From contig CM049318.1 of NCBI GenBank assembly GCA_026874595.1, positions 21,303,456 to 21,367,455 of the forward strand: DNA of 64,000 nucleotides, written 5' to 3'. The first letter of the stretch is position 1. Every line of letters starts with the position of its first letter. The stretch is from Sipunculus nudus. Lineage: Eukaryota; Annelida; Sipuncula; Golfingiida; Sipunculidae. Shown piece after piece: positions 1-12,300 of this stretch. The notes under the pieces are model-generated. The model worked only from the letters and a program-made list of their open reading frames with translations. It was not told the origin of the DNA and made no database searches. A program made the translations under genes and the position numbers.

Positions 1-144
1 TATTTAGTCCACTTTAAACCGCAGAGTAAAATATGTCTAAAAGATCCATAGTTTTTTTCTGCACGTCTCTCATCCTGATATTGTTTAAGTTAAAAGTCGA
101 AAATCCGGTTGTGCATGCTATCACAGAGACATTTATATCGGGAA

Positions 145-150
145 CACGTG
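145..150. promoter_or_regulatory. Conserved CACGTG E-box upstream of FMO copy 1
   Basis: A palindromic CACGTG sits about 160 bp before the FMO start codon inside a conserved 12-base core (GGAACACGTGTC). The same core occurs before copy 2 (9208-9213) and copy 3 (32489-32494), although the copy 3 flank has diverged considerably. CACGTG is the classic bHLH site. A regulatory role is inferred only from its conservation across the three paralogues. Confidence 0.35.
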
Positions 151-305
151 TCTATCCCATCGTAGAGAGTCAGATATACTGCGTGTTTCTAAAGCGCCTA
201 TTACCCGGTTCAACAACTCAGCTGTCCTTCGCCTTGCTTGTGTGGCCTCGTTCAAGCCTAACACATGACACAATTTGTACATATAACTAAAGCCATGTGA
301 ACAGT

Positions 306-3300
306 ATGACTGGACGTGTTGCTATCATCGGTGCTGGGGCCAGTGGTCTTCCAGCCATCAAGTGCTGTCTGAATGAAGGTCTGCAGCCTGTATGTTTTGA
401 GAGAACGGACTCTATCGGGGGATTATGGAACTTTACGGAGGAGGTTCGGAAGGGACAGGGAAGCGTCATGGAGACGACAGTGATGGTTACAAGTAAAGAA
501 ATGTCTTGCTACAGCGACTACCCTATGCCAAAAGAGTTCCCTAACTACTGTTCTTATCCCAAAGTATTTGAGTATTTCGACAGCTATTGCGAGGCGTTTG
601 GACTAAAACAGTTTATCAGGTAAAGTATACTTATTTTGGCCTGCCTGACTCTCTCAGTCGCAGTATTTATTAACGTAATGTGATGCTTCAGTGAGTTAGG
701 CCTACTATGAAAACTAGTGCACCAGCTATATCTAACTTTCCTTGGGTGGCTGACTCCAACAAATAGGTTTTGGATGGGTAAGTGAAATTCAAAATATATA
801 CCTCTTGCGTCTTGAGTATGTCAATATTCTTTCTTTAACCTGTTTTACTGATGTAGAAAAAATAGCAATATCAAATCTGAAAAAGTCTAGCTTTCTAAAA
901 CATTATTAAGTAAAACATTTTGTAGTGAATCCATATTGCGATCTGTTTCAATGTTATTCTACGCTTTTTTGTTCTAAGTGTTTTTGGTTTGCTTGGATGG
1001 TTGTAAACAATCATAGCAATCCGTGGAATATAGTAGCGTTGGACGGTCCCTCACACGGTTCTACATCACTGAACATCACAGAATACTCACAAAATTGTAG
1101 TGAAGGTTGCATAACGGTTGCATCCAGGCTTAATACAGGAACTCATGTCACAAAAAAAAGATTAATCGCGCATCGTCGTTCTACGTTACAATATTGATGT
1201 AACAATAGATTATAACTGTAGCAGTATATCGTAGGGCATCGTTTTTAATGTATTGGCAGCTAAGATGATACCTTCCCCCTATTATCTATCAGATTCAGAC
1301 ATGAAGTTCTGATGGTCCGTAAGTCTGAGGACTTCAGTACGACTGGACAGTGGAACATCAGATATAGAAACAATATCACAATGACGGACACTGAGGAAAC
1401 ATTTGACTTCGTACTGGTCTGTTCGGGGCATCACGCTCAGCCTAAGGAAGTGACGTTTAAGGGTCAAAGCCTGTTTAATGGCACCATCATACATAGTCAT
1501 GATGTGAGACGTGGGTCCGACTTCAGGAATCAGAGAGTGGTCGTCGTCGGAGTCGGTGATTCTGCTATGGATGTAACCGGGGATGCTGCAACAGTAGCTA
1601 AACAGGTAAAAATGTCCATGTGGTCCAAAGTCTACTCTCTCCGGTTAGAATTTTTTAGTTTGGGGGGGGGGGGGGGGGGTTGCCTTGAGAACTAGTTGTA
1701 GTGCTCCTATTAGTTATAATAACTATTTCTACAATCCATGTAAAACAAACAAAAGTAACAAGATAGAAAATTGAAATAGACATTATGATTCGATTAGATT
1801 AGACAATAAACACTCAGAATTTTAAAGGACAAATAATTACACTAAACATTATAATAGTAGTATGTTGCCCACAGTTTGAAAAGTTATTGCCAAGAAAGCA
1901 GTTCCTTCATTTTATAATATTATAAAATTGCATCCTATTGATTTTTTACAAATTTACCCGCAGTTAATAAGAAAATTCTGTCTCATTATAAGTTCTTTGT
2001 ATAATAATTATTCAAATTTATTTGCATAGAAATAATTAATTAAGGTATATTATATAAGATTTATATAACATATATAGTTTTTGTATCTCTATTTATAATA
2101 TCAGGTTTACCTGAGCACCCGGAGAGGCACTTGGCTACTTTCCAGACTTGCACCATCCCTTTGATATGGTATTTAATTGCCGCAAGGCCAATTTCATGTT
2201 CACGTGGTTCCCACAGATAGTTCTATCTGACTTATCCAAAATGCTGAATCATCGATTTGACCATCGTGTGTATGCGCTCCAGCCAAAACACGGCCTCATT
2301 GAAGCACATCCACCGACAAGCGATCTGCTTCCTGGGTTAATAATGTGTGGGGCAGTGATCGTGAAGCCCGATATAAAACGACTGTCCACAACAAGTGTAG
2401 AGTTCGATGACGGAATGATCGTAGACAACATTGATGCTATCATCTGCTGCACTGGATACATCTTTGGATTTCCATTCATTGATAAATCAGTCATTGACGT
2501 GAAGGACAATAAGACGAGCCTGTACAAGTACATGTTTCCTCCCGATCTCGAGCAGATGACCCTGGCCGTTATCGGATGTATCCAACCTCTTGGCTGCATA
2601 TTCCCTGTATCAGAACTTCAGTGCCGCCTTGCCACCCGCGTATTCAAGGTACAGTATATGTAGTATACCATTTTAAATTGTTAAATTGTTAAAGTCAGCC
2701 AGGTAGTGGCCCGGCGAACATCATATGAACATCAAGGCTTATTTATCCCTGCAGTCTGTGGTGTTTCGATAAACTTTAATTTTATTGTTATGTACGATAT
2801 GTTGTCCCAATCATGCGAAAAAATCTACATTAAGTTGAGGGCACGTTTCATGTATGATATGGGGGAAAGGACAAGTAATACAATAAGAATGATGTGTTAC
2901 TATTAAAACATCATGATTTTCGGTATTAAATTCCTGGGACAAGGTACAATCAAGATACCATTAACTGATGTTAAGACATCCAGAGAGCGAACGTCTAAGG
3001 TTATACTGAGAATTTCCCATTAAACCAGTGCCAGTTATTTTCAAAGTGCCACCGGGTGATGCCCATGCTCTATGATGAAAACTGCTTAATGGATACCTCA
3101 GCATCATTCTCCACACACGAGATCTGTCGAAAAAGGTCAAGGATAGATCTCTTGCACACATTCGTGCGCACTGCACACTTTCCAACCAAACGCGAGCCAA
3201 ATCGCCTGGCAATTCAAAATTGCTATAATTAAGGCAATTGAGCAAATATAGAACATACATTGACAACATTCATTTCATATATAATGGTTATAAAGAATAT

Positions 3301-4836
3301 GATTGTCTGTCTGTTTTTTAAATGTTGTTAACCCCGGGGAACTACATCTTATTCATAGTAACGTTGCGATGTAAATGTATTCAAACAATAGCACGTACCA
3401 CCCGGTTTAAGCACTTGTTTGGTAAAAGGGCGCGATTCTAGGGTGACAGATGACGTCCGGGTGCTTGAGGTCCGTCATGGTTGTATACAGCGGGTAATCT
3501 CTCAGCAACCGCGGTCAATGTCTGTCGAGGCCGCTGAATGGTCCTATCATTGTTTCAAGAGGTCTTCACCCGGTGCGGAGGTTGCCTCAGCATATGGCTT
3601 CCTTATTATTTACAGTAAACCGCCATTGCATATTACCGCCTTCTTGTGTTTATTTAACGAAACATATAACGTTTGAATAAGGCATTAAAAGTCCCTAATT
3701 CCTTTTATATTCTTATGCATTTGTGTGGATCGCCAACAGTAATACATAACGCTTGACTGCGTTGAGTTGAAATATGATTAAAGTTAACGTTTGATCGAAT
3801 AGAAAGATATCTTAGACTTCTAATCGTTCAAAGTTTGAATACTAGAAGGCGCTAAGAAGCAAATGCGGGAGTAACCGTAAATAACAATAATATTGATCAA
3901 TGGTACCTTATTCTTCGACATTATAACCATAAAAAGAAAATGTAAGGAGATAGGCATTGTATTTGTTGTTTGACTCTGGTTAACATTACTTTCAGGGTGA
4001 GATCAAGTTACCAAGCAGACAGAAAATGCATGAAGACATTACACAGAAAAGGGCTGCCATGGCAGCGCGTTACCCAGACACCACGCGACACACAATACAG
4101 GTAGACTACGTGCCGTACATGGATGAACTGGGAAGCATTGTTGGGTGTAAACCGAACCTGTGTAAGTTATAGAAGAAAAATTTACATCAAACGAAATTGA
4201 TGATAGAAACTGTTTTGAAATGCAGATAGATATCGTTATCACAGATATAATGAATAAGATAAAGCTGAACGGATGAAACCTGTACAAAGACAGCAGCAAG
4301 TATTCAGCGTGCATGTATAACCTTAAAAACTGTTTCTCAATGAGGAAACTGGGTTTTAGTCATAAAATACGCAGACTATTTCACGTTATTTTTTAACCTA
4401 CCATAGCCGTGCTGGAAGATAATGTCTACATGATATTCACTTGCACCATAAAGTCAGATATAAGTTATTTATATGTTATGCCTTCTCAACAGGGAAGTAC
4501 TTCCTTACGGACAACAGACTGTGGCAGGAACTGTTCTTCGGATCTTGCAACGCATTCCAGTACCGCCTTGATGGACCGGGCAGATGGGAGAGGGCGCGAG
4601 AGGTCATACTGAGTACAAAGGAAAGGGTTAAGCATCCCTTCCAGACCAGACAAGTGCCTCCCCCTGGTTCAGACCAAAGAACTAGCAGCTTCTGTCAGAA
4701 GTTTTTGCTCCTGGTAGTTGTTGCTGGTGGACTCTGGTTCATGGGGAAGAAACAAGGTCTTAAGCTCTCTGATTTGGCCGAAAAAGTGAAGGAACGTGTA
4801 TCAAACATCGGCTTTGTTGCCAATCAACTGAACTAA
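306..4836 (+). pseudogene. FMO copy 1, broken by an 8-bp deletion in exon 3
   Basis: Flavin-containing monooxygenase paralogue, an FAD/NADPH enzyme family that oxygenates N and S centres at the ER membrane. Exons read from splice sites and from alignment to copies 2 and 3 are 306-619, 1293-1605, 2105-2648, 3996-4161 and 4493-4836. Phases are compatible and all introns are GT-AG. The ATG at 306 is chosen because it directly precedes the FAD-binding GAGASG motif (residues 9-14); an in-frame GTG at 297 is ignored. Exon 2 holds the FMO signature F-x-G-x3-H and the NADPH motif GVGDS. Exon 3 is 544 bp instead of 552 bp because 8 bases are missing after about 2155, and the reading frame meets TGA at 2162-2164, after about 228 codons. 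Downstream exons still carry the CTGY motif and C-terminal anchor. The gene is probably non-functional unless the deletion is an assembly error. A conversion tract shared with copy 3 covers its middle. Confidence 0.85.
1662..1679 (+). repeat. Poly-G tract in FMO intron 2
   Basis: A run of 18 G lies about 56 bp inside intron 2. The same position has 15 G in copy 2 (10722-10736) and 14 G in copy 3 (34015-34028), each followed by the same TTGCCTTGAGAAC flank. It is a length-variable homopolymer with quadruplex potential. Confidence 0.9.
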
Positions 4837-5400
4837 CAGAGCTATGATATTCTGAACTCTGATGAACAAGACATTGGCTACAGAGGTATACAAACATATA
4901 TCTTCTCTGCTATTATATTGTCATTAACAATGCTTGGTGTCAACGTGGGGGCTTTATTTTAAGATGTGTTATTTTTAACTACTCAGTATTTGGTGGTTAT
5001 ATAAAGAAACGGGAACATAAACTGGTTAACTTCTAATCCCCTTTGGACATGTTGCAGAAGTGTTGTATTTGGTATTAAGAACAACATATTTTGTGCGTAT
5101 GATTATAGATTATGTACTTCGTTTTCTTGTGTGCACGTTTTGGGTGTGAATATCTCTGTTTCAGAGAGTGATGTGTGTGCATTTAACTGTATGAGAGCCT
5201 ATGTATGTGTCCCCCCTGCAGATGCTTAGCGTGCACGACCCATGGGTGAGTGAACAGGCCCTAATGCCTGCGAACCTGTTCAAAATTCGCAAGTAAAAAG
5301 CAAGAGGCTGCAGCATTTGAATCGGGAATACCTACTTGGGCTTTTTCTAAATAAGGCAGGACTATCCTAAATGAAAAAAAGACTGAGCCTACAAAAGGAT
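4837..5400. other. 3' flank of FMO copy 1, with a single 226-bp-family repeat
   Basis: There is no gene here. The sequence is homologous to the 3' flanks of copies 2 and 3. From about 5198 it contains one unit of a repeat that is present as two tandem units downstream of the other copies (see 23215 and 37587). Confidence 0.65.
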
Positions 5401-5770
5401 AAGATGAGATAATAATGGAGGGTTCATCATGTTGCTCTCCTGGTGCCGGTTGCTGCATCATTTCAGTCTTCTTAATGCTGATGGTAAGCCCGAAGTTGTC
5501 ACATGCACAGGAAAACTCGTCTATGTTGTGCTGCATGTCTGACTCTGAAGAAACATTCAGGGGGCAACTGAAAAAACATTCAGGGGGCAATCATCAGCAA
5601 AGAGCAGGTCACGGATATTAGTTGTCGTGCCTTTCATGACAGCATACAGACTTCTGCGATTGAGGAGCTCCCTATCTGTGCAGTATCTAACACCGACTCC
5701 AGTATCATACTTGTTCAAAGCTTCCATTAGCATGGCAGAAAACATCATGCTGAACAGTGTTGCCTTGTTT
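5401..5770 (-). mobile_element. Truncated non-LTR retrotransposon RT fragment
   Basis: Minus-strand reading gives a reverse-transcriptase piece with the FADDC catalytic motif (about 5597-5611) and a typical downstream stretch around DNFGLTISIKKTE. The frame is broken by a tandem duplication of 23 bp (copies starting at 5551 and 5574) immediately after the FADD motif. Both ends are missing. It is a dead fragment and the LINE clade is not assigned. It lies at the right limit of the copy 1 flank homology. Confidence 0.8.
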
Positions 5771-6375
5771 TATGTCATTGCTTAGTCTTGCTTACAAAAA
5801 TGTTATGAACAGATTTGGATGAAATTTGGTGTAGGGTCAGGGTAATAACCAACCCGCAACCCAGTAAACTTTGGAGGTAATCAGTATCATGTTTATAATG
5901 TATTAAGGAATTCCTTAATTCAGATGAGTAAAAACTTAGGGTTCTTTTTCAACATATGTGAAATTGAATATAAATTTCAATGTTGAATTATAGTTCAGAT
6001 TGAAATTAGCAGAAGTATATTGTTTCTCCCTCAGCCAACCATCAGTGTGTATACCTGATTTGAAAAGGGAACTTTTAATCACATTTACTGAATATTTTAT
6101 TTAAATAATAATATAAAGCATGGTCTGAACACTCCAGTGCCCAAAACTTGTTTTAATGATTTAAACTTGTTTTAATGATTCAAAGAATAATTTTGAAGAT
6201 TTCATGTTGTGGCATTATGTTTTTAAGTGATTTAAGTGATTTAAGTGATTTTTAAATACAGTTTAAACATTTTGTGATTTTAAATATAATGAAATATACA
6301 TTTGTGCATAATTTGACATGATTTAAGCCAAACTAAGGATAAATAATGATGCAAAAATTCTAAATTTACTAATAT
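5771..6375. other. AT-rich intergenic DNA
   Basis: No gene is seen. The region holds short direct repeats (a 17-bp duplication near 6145-6180 and three TTTAAGTGA units near 6224-6250). It ends where homology between the two segmental-duplication halves begins. Confidence 0.5.
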
Positions 6376-6744
6376 GGAAATCATGGTTAGCGCTGAATGC
6401 TGCAATAAATGTAAATCCATTATAATGTGTGACACTGGAAACACAGCTGTATGGTTTGGAGATCGTATATACTATATACTATGAAGAATAGTATGTGTTC
6501 AAAGAGAGACGCTTGTGTCACCTTATATCTCTTTTGAAATTCCTGAAAGAACTTCCTGAGTTTAAGGGGTTAGGATTGTCCCTGTGCACCGAGTTCCTAA
6601 TATAAACGTTTCTCCGTCATGTTTCAAAGAGCAAGTCTTCATTTTCACTGCCTAGTAACAACAAGGAAAGCACTGAGAGCTGAAGCCTCGAACTTACACA
6701 CAGATGGTCTTTTGACGATAGTCTATAATACGTCGGATCCTAAA

Positions 6745-8085
6745 ACAAGTGACCCATGGGTAATGACGCTCAGCCGACTGACATGTTAAGAAAATGTAGG
6801 TGGCATCATCATTCATGAGCCTTTCCTTAGGAATCTTGCATTTTTTGGGTATTTTGCATTATTTCTGGGGTGTTTAAACATTCCCCAAAACCCTGAGAAT
6901 ATAGGTAACAGTGACCAAATTACAGGTGTCTGAAGAGAACATTTGAGGATCAACGCTAAACAGATGACCGCATCTTTATAGGTCTCAAAAATAGAGAAGA
7001 AAAAGTGTTAAAATTCGAAAAAAAATCTAGGTTGCGCCACCAGTCTGTAGGAACTGACGAAACACTCCTTGATCAATATGCATGCAAAGAATCATGAAAC
7101 TTTTAATTATTCAGGGGGTTCTGAGCCCCATAGCTCAGAGAATATGGGTAAAAGAGACCTAATTTCAAGTGTCTGAAGAGAACGTTTGAGGAGCTCTCAG
7201 GATGTCAAGTTAGAAGATTGATTTTAGGTCCAATGATAATGATTTGTGCCCTGCTTTGGTATCAAATTTTCATTTATTCTGGGGGTATATTTAAGCCCCA
7301 TAGCTAAAAAAAATGGAAAACAGAGAGCTTAATTCAGGTTTTTATGGAGATTTCTCATGGACCTCCATAGATGTCAAGTTAGGAGATTCTGGGTCCAGTG
7401 GTTTTGATTTGTGCCCTGTTAGTGGATGACAGCATCTAAAAAGTCTAAAAATTGCTAAAAATTCGAAAAAAATTTGGCGCCACCAGTCTGCAGGACCTGA
7501 TAAAACGCTCCATGATGAATATACATGCAAAGAATCAGGGTAATCAATACATTAGTTGTTAAGAAACCAGAGCTTTTGTATCAAATTTTCCAATATAATT
7601 GGGGGTATTTCGAGGCCCCATAGCTCAGTGGTTATGGGTAACAGAGAACTAATTTCGGGTTTCTGTTAACAGATGACTACATCATTATAGGTCTCAAAAA
7701 CAGAGAAAAAAATTTAAAATCGATAAAATACAGCTTGCACCACCAGTCTGCAGAAACTGATGAAACACTCCATGATCAATATCAGTGCAAAGAACCATAA
7801 GGATAAAAAGATTAGTTGTTCAGATAGTTTTATAGCTTTGAGCTTTTGTATGAAATTTTCCTTCTTTCGGGGGGGGGGGGGTACTTCGGAGCCCCATAGC
7901 TCAAAGAATATTGGTAACAGGGACCTTATTTCAGGTTTCCAAGGAGATCTTTCATGGAACTTTCTGGATATTAAGTGAGAGGATTCCAGGTACAGCGGTT
8001 ACGATTTTGTGCCTGGTTAAAAGACGGACAGACGGAAAGACGGACGGACGACGGACAAAGAGCAATTTCTTAAGATCAGATGACT
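6745..8085. repeat. Divergent tandem repeat block inserted in half A
   Basis: Half B lacks this block at the matching place (30830-31200). Degenerate units recur, marked by CCCATAGCTCA-like segments near 7122, 7296, 7618 and 7895, and by CACCAGTCTG near 7037, 7481 and 7741. It also holds a poly-G run near 7869 and a GGACGGACG-type simple repeat near 8030-8055. No ORF of interest is present. It resembles dispersed repeats common in molluscan genomes, but no family is assigned. Confidence 0.6.
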
Positions 8086-8089
8086 TACA

Positions 8090-8927
8090 GTCATCAGACT
8101 TAAATGCAGAGTTTGAAACATTTTAATTTCAAATGTAAATGCAATTCACAAACTGCTCTCTTGTATCAGTAAAAAGAGCTTTACAAATCAAAGAACCATA
8201 CGTTAATACCGTTACCTGCCATGCCTTGTTTCAACAGTTCTATAGTTTAACCAGGTGTCAATGAAAACATCTGATAGTGTTAAGCGGGGGTCTAGACCTT
8301 ATTGTGCAACTGGCATTTGAGCAGATATGTGCGTGATGACTACAAATGACACTACCAGTTTGTACAGGTCATGGAATATACCTCACTCAACATTTATAGG
8401 TACTTGCAGGCCATACTTGACAAAGAGGCAAGCGAATAGTTCATTAATAAATTGTCTATAGATTAAATGCCACACACAATGAATAATCACTCTTCCAGAG
8501 GCAGTCAACATGCCATCTTCAAAACGACCATGCATTCTACTGCACTTTGATTACACTTCTGATAGTTTTATAGCCAAGCTCAGATGCTGTTCAATTCGAC
8601 ATCCCTATGAGCATAATATATTGGTGTAAAACGTACAACAATCCGTGAATATCTGTAAACAATACACTTTTAATATATATTCAATGCAAAAAATTAACAA
8701 AAACACGTTACTATTAGGCTGGTCATATATGAAAATTCGCTATGTTGTGAATTTATCAATAAAATTTAAGAAAAGCCGATTCCATATGAATTTTTTGTAA
8801 CCAAATAGAGTTCAAATTCAATACATTTGTAGGTGCATTTGCATTTGAAATTTTTAATTGCATTTGCATATGATTATTTGAAGTATTTGCATTTAAATGC
8901 GCTAAAATGCATTTGAAGCCAACCCTG
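8090..8927. mobile_element. hAT-like non-autonomous element, half A copy (left end damaged)
   Basis: Homologous to 31204-32098. The right terminus ends CAACCCTG, the complement of the hAT-type terminus CAGGGTTG. Subterminal ATTTGCAT-like repeats are concentrated at 8830-8915. The left terminus is missing and abuts the repeat block ending near 8085. No transposase is encoded. The element predates the segmental duplication because both halves carry it. Confidence 0.55.
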
Positions 8928-9207
8928 AGGTCAACTTAAGAAAAAATCTAACATACGAATCTCAGTTTCACAGCTAGTACATAATTGGTCGTTTGAGTTT
9001 CATCATATAAATATCTGGTTTCATGAGACATAATAGTCACTCTGTCGTCAACCGATATTGTTATTATTTAGTCCACTTTAAACCGCAGAGTAAAATATGT
9101 CTAAAAGATCCATAGTTTTTTACCGCACGTCTCTCATCCTGATATTGTTTAAGTTAAAAGTCGAAAATCCGGTTGTGTAGCTATCACAGAGACATTTACA
9201 TCGGGAA

Positions 9208-9213
9208 CACGTG
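9208..9213. promoter_or_regulatory. Conserved CACGTG E-box upstream of FMO copy 2
   Basis: Same conserved core as at 145, 162 bp before the start codon of copy 2. Its function is inferred from conservation alone. Confidence 0.35.
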
Positions 9214-9369
9214 TCTATCCCATCGTAGAGAGTCAGATATATTGCGTGTTTCTAAAGCGCCTATTACCCGGTTCAACGAACTCAGCTGTCCTTCGCCTTG
9301 CTTGTTTGACCTCGTTCAAGCCTAACACATGACGCAATTTGTACATATAACTAAAGCCATGTGAACAGT

Positions 9370-12300
9370 ATGGCTGGACGTGTAGCTGTCATCGGTGCTG
9401 GGGCCAGTGGTCTTCCAGCCATCAAGTGTTGTCTAGATGAAGGTCTGCAGCCTGTATGTTTTGAGAGAACGGATTCTATCGGGGGTTTATGGAACTTTAC
9501 GGAGGAGGTTCGGAAGGGACAGGGAAGCGTCATGGAGACGACAGTGATGGTTACAAGTAAAGAATTGTCTTGCTACAGCGACTACCCTATGCCAAAAGAG
9601 TTCCCTAACTACTGCCCTCATCCTAAAGTATTTGAGTATTTCGATAGCTATTGCGAGGCCTTTGGACTAAAACAGTTTATCAGGTAAAGTATACTTATTT
9701 GAGCCTGCCTGACTCTCTCAGCCGCTGTATTTCTTACGTAACGCGATGCTCCATTGAGTTAGCCCACTATGAAACTCATGCAGTAGCTATATTTAACTTT
9801 CCTGGGGTGGCTGACACCAACAAATAGGTTCTGGACGGGTAAGTGAAATTCGAAATATATACCTCTTTGTCTTGGGTATGTCAATTTTCGTTTTTTAACC
9901 TGGTTTACTGATGTAGAAAAAAATAGCAATATCTAATCTAGAAAAGTCTAGCTTTCTAAAACATTATTAAGTAAAACATTTAGTAGTGAATCCATATGGC
10001 GATCTTTTTCAATATTATTCTACGCTTCGATGTGCGAAGTGTTTTCGGTTTGCTTTGATGGTTGTACAAAATCTGAGGAATCCGTGGGATATATTAGCTT
10101 TGGACGGTGCCTCAGACAGTTCTACACCACAGAACATCACAGAATACTCACAATATTGTAGTGAAGGTTGCTTAACGGTTGCATCCACGCTTAATACAGG
10201 AACTCAGGTCGAAAAAAAATCAGTTAATCCCGCATTGTCGTCTTCAGTTACGATATTGATGTAACGATAGATTATAACTGTAGCAGTATATCGTAGGGCA
10301 GCTTCTTAATGAATTGGCAGCTGAGATGATACATTTCCCCCTGTTATCTATAAGATTCAGGCATGAAGTTCTGATGGTCCGTAAGTCTGAGGACTTCAGT
10401 ACGACTGGACAGTGGAACATCAGATATAGAAACAATATCACAATGACGGACACTGAGGAAACATTTGACTTCGTACTGGTCTGTTCGGGGCATCACGCTC
10501 AGCCTAAGGAAGTAACGTTTAAGGGTCAAAGCCTGTTTGATGGCCCCATCATTCATAGTCATGATGTGAGACGTGGGTCTGACTTCAAGAATCAGAGAGT
10601 GGTCGTCGTCGGAGTCGGGGATTCAGCTATGGATGTAACCGGGGATGCTGCAACAGTAGCTAAACAGGTAAAAATGTCCAAGTGGTCCAAAGTCTACTCT
10701 CTCCGGTTAGATTTTTTTGTTGGGGGGGGGGGGGGGTTGCCTTGAGAACTAGTTGTAGTGCTCCTATTAGTTATAATAACTATTTGTACAATCCATGTAA
10801 AACAAACAAAAGTAACAAGATAGAATTGGAAAGTGACATAGACATTATGGTTTGATTAGATAAGACAATAAACACTCAGAACTTGAAAAGACAAATAATT
10901 ACTCTAAACATTATAATAGTAGTATGTTGCTCACATTTTGAAAAGTTATTGCCAAGAAAGCAGTTCCATCATATTTTAAACATTATAAAATGGTCAGGTT
11001 CTTTATAGTAAACATTTCATGCTACTGATTTGTTACAAATTAAATCGCAGTTAATAAGAAAGTTCTGTCTCATTTTAATAAGTTCTGTGTTTAATAGTCG
11101 ATTCAAATTCTTTTACACAGAAATACTTAATTAAGGTATATTATATAACATTTATATTACATATATAGTTTTTACATCTCAATTTATAATATCAGGTTTA
11201 CCTGAGCACCCGGAGAGGCACTTGGCTACTTTCCAGACTTGCACCAGGTGGTCTCCCCTTTGATATGGTATTTAATTGCCGCAAGGCCAATTTCATGGTC
11301 ACGTGGTTCCAACAGATAGTTCTATCTGACTTATCCAAAATGCTGAATCATCGCTTCGACCATCGTGTGTATGCGCTCCAGCCAAAACACGGCCTCATTG
11401 AAGCACATCCACCGACAAGCGATCTGCTTCCTGGGTTAATAATGCGTGGGGCAGTGATCGTGAAGCCTGATATAAAACGACTGTCCAAAACAAGTGTAGA
11501 GTTCGATGACGGAACGATCGTAGACAACATTGATGCTATCATCTGCTGCACTGGTTACATCTTTGGATTTCCATTCATTGATAAATCAGTCATTGACGTG
11601 AAGGACAATAAGACGAGCCTGTACAAGTACATGTTTTCTCCCAATCTCGAGCAGATGACCCTGGCCGTTATCGGATGTTTCCAACCTCTGGGCTGCACAT
11701 TCCCGATATCTGAACTTCAGTGCCGCCTTGCCACCCGCGTATTCAAGGTACAGTATATGTAGTATACCATTTTAAATTGTTAAATGGTTAAAATCGGCCA
11801 GGTAGTTGTCCGGCGGACATCATGCGAACATCAAGTCTGATCCATGCTCTCTAAAGTGTTTCGATGAACTTATTTTAAATGAAAAATATGTTGTCGTAAT
11901 CATGAGAACAGATCAACATAGAGTTAAGGGTAAGTTTCATGAATAGTATGGGGGAAAAGACAAGAAAAAATACGAATTGTGTGTTACTATTGAATCATCT
12001 GAATTTTCGGCGTTATATTCCTTGAACAAGGTATAATCAAGATACCATTAATTGTTGTTAAGACACGCAGAGAGCGAACGTCTGAGGTTATATTAAGAAT
12101 TCCAATTAACCCGGTGCCAGTTATTTTGTAAGTGCCACCGTGTGATGCCCATGCCTGGCAATTGAAAATTGCTATAATTAAGGCTATGGAGCAAATATAG
12201 AACAGACAATGATACCTAAATTTCATATAAATTTGTAATAAAGAATATGATTGTCTGACTGTTTTTTTAATGTTGTTAACCCCGGGGAACTTCATCTTAT

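Noticed and set aside
33-290. 85-codon ORF upstream of FMO copy 1
   Set aside because: The homologous stretch before copy 2 has substitutions and an indel that break the frame, and copy 3 is diverged. It is promoter or 5' flank, not a conserved protein.
925-1197. ORF in FMO intron 1, also present in copies 2 and 3
   Set aside because: Similarity is due to duplication. The changes do not keep the product, and FMO exons 1 and 2 join in correct phase without it.
3419-3676. ORF in FMO intron 3
   Set aside because: Not preserved in copy 2 as the same frame and length; intronic and without family resemblance.
8830-8925. POU-octamer enhancer upstream of FMO copy 2
   Set aside because: The octamer-like repeats coincide with the end of a hAT-like element and are better explained as subterminal repeats; regulation kept only as a possibility.
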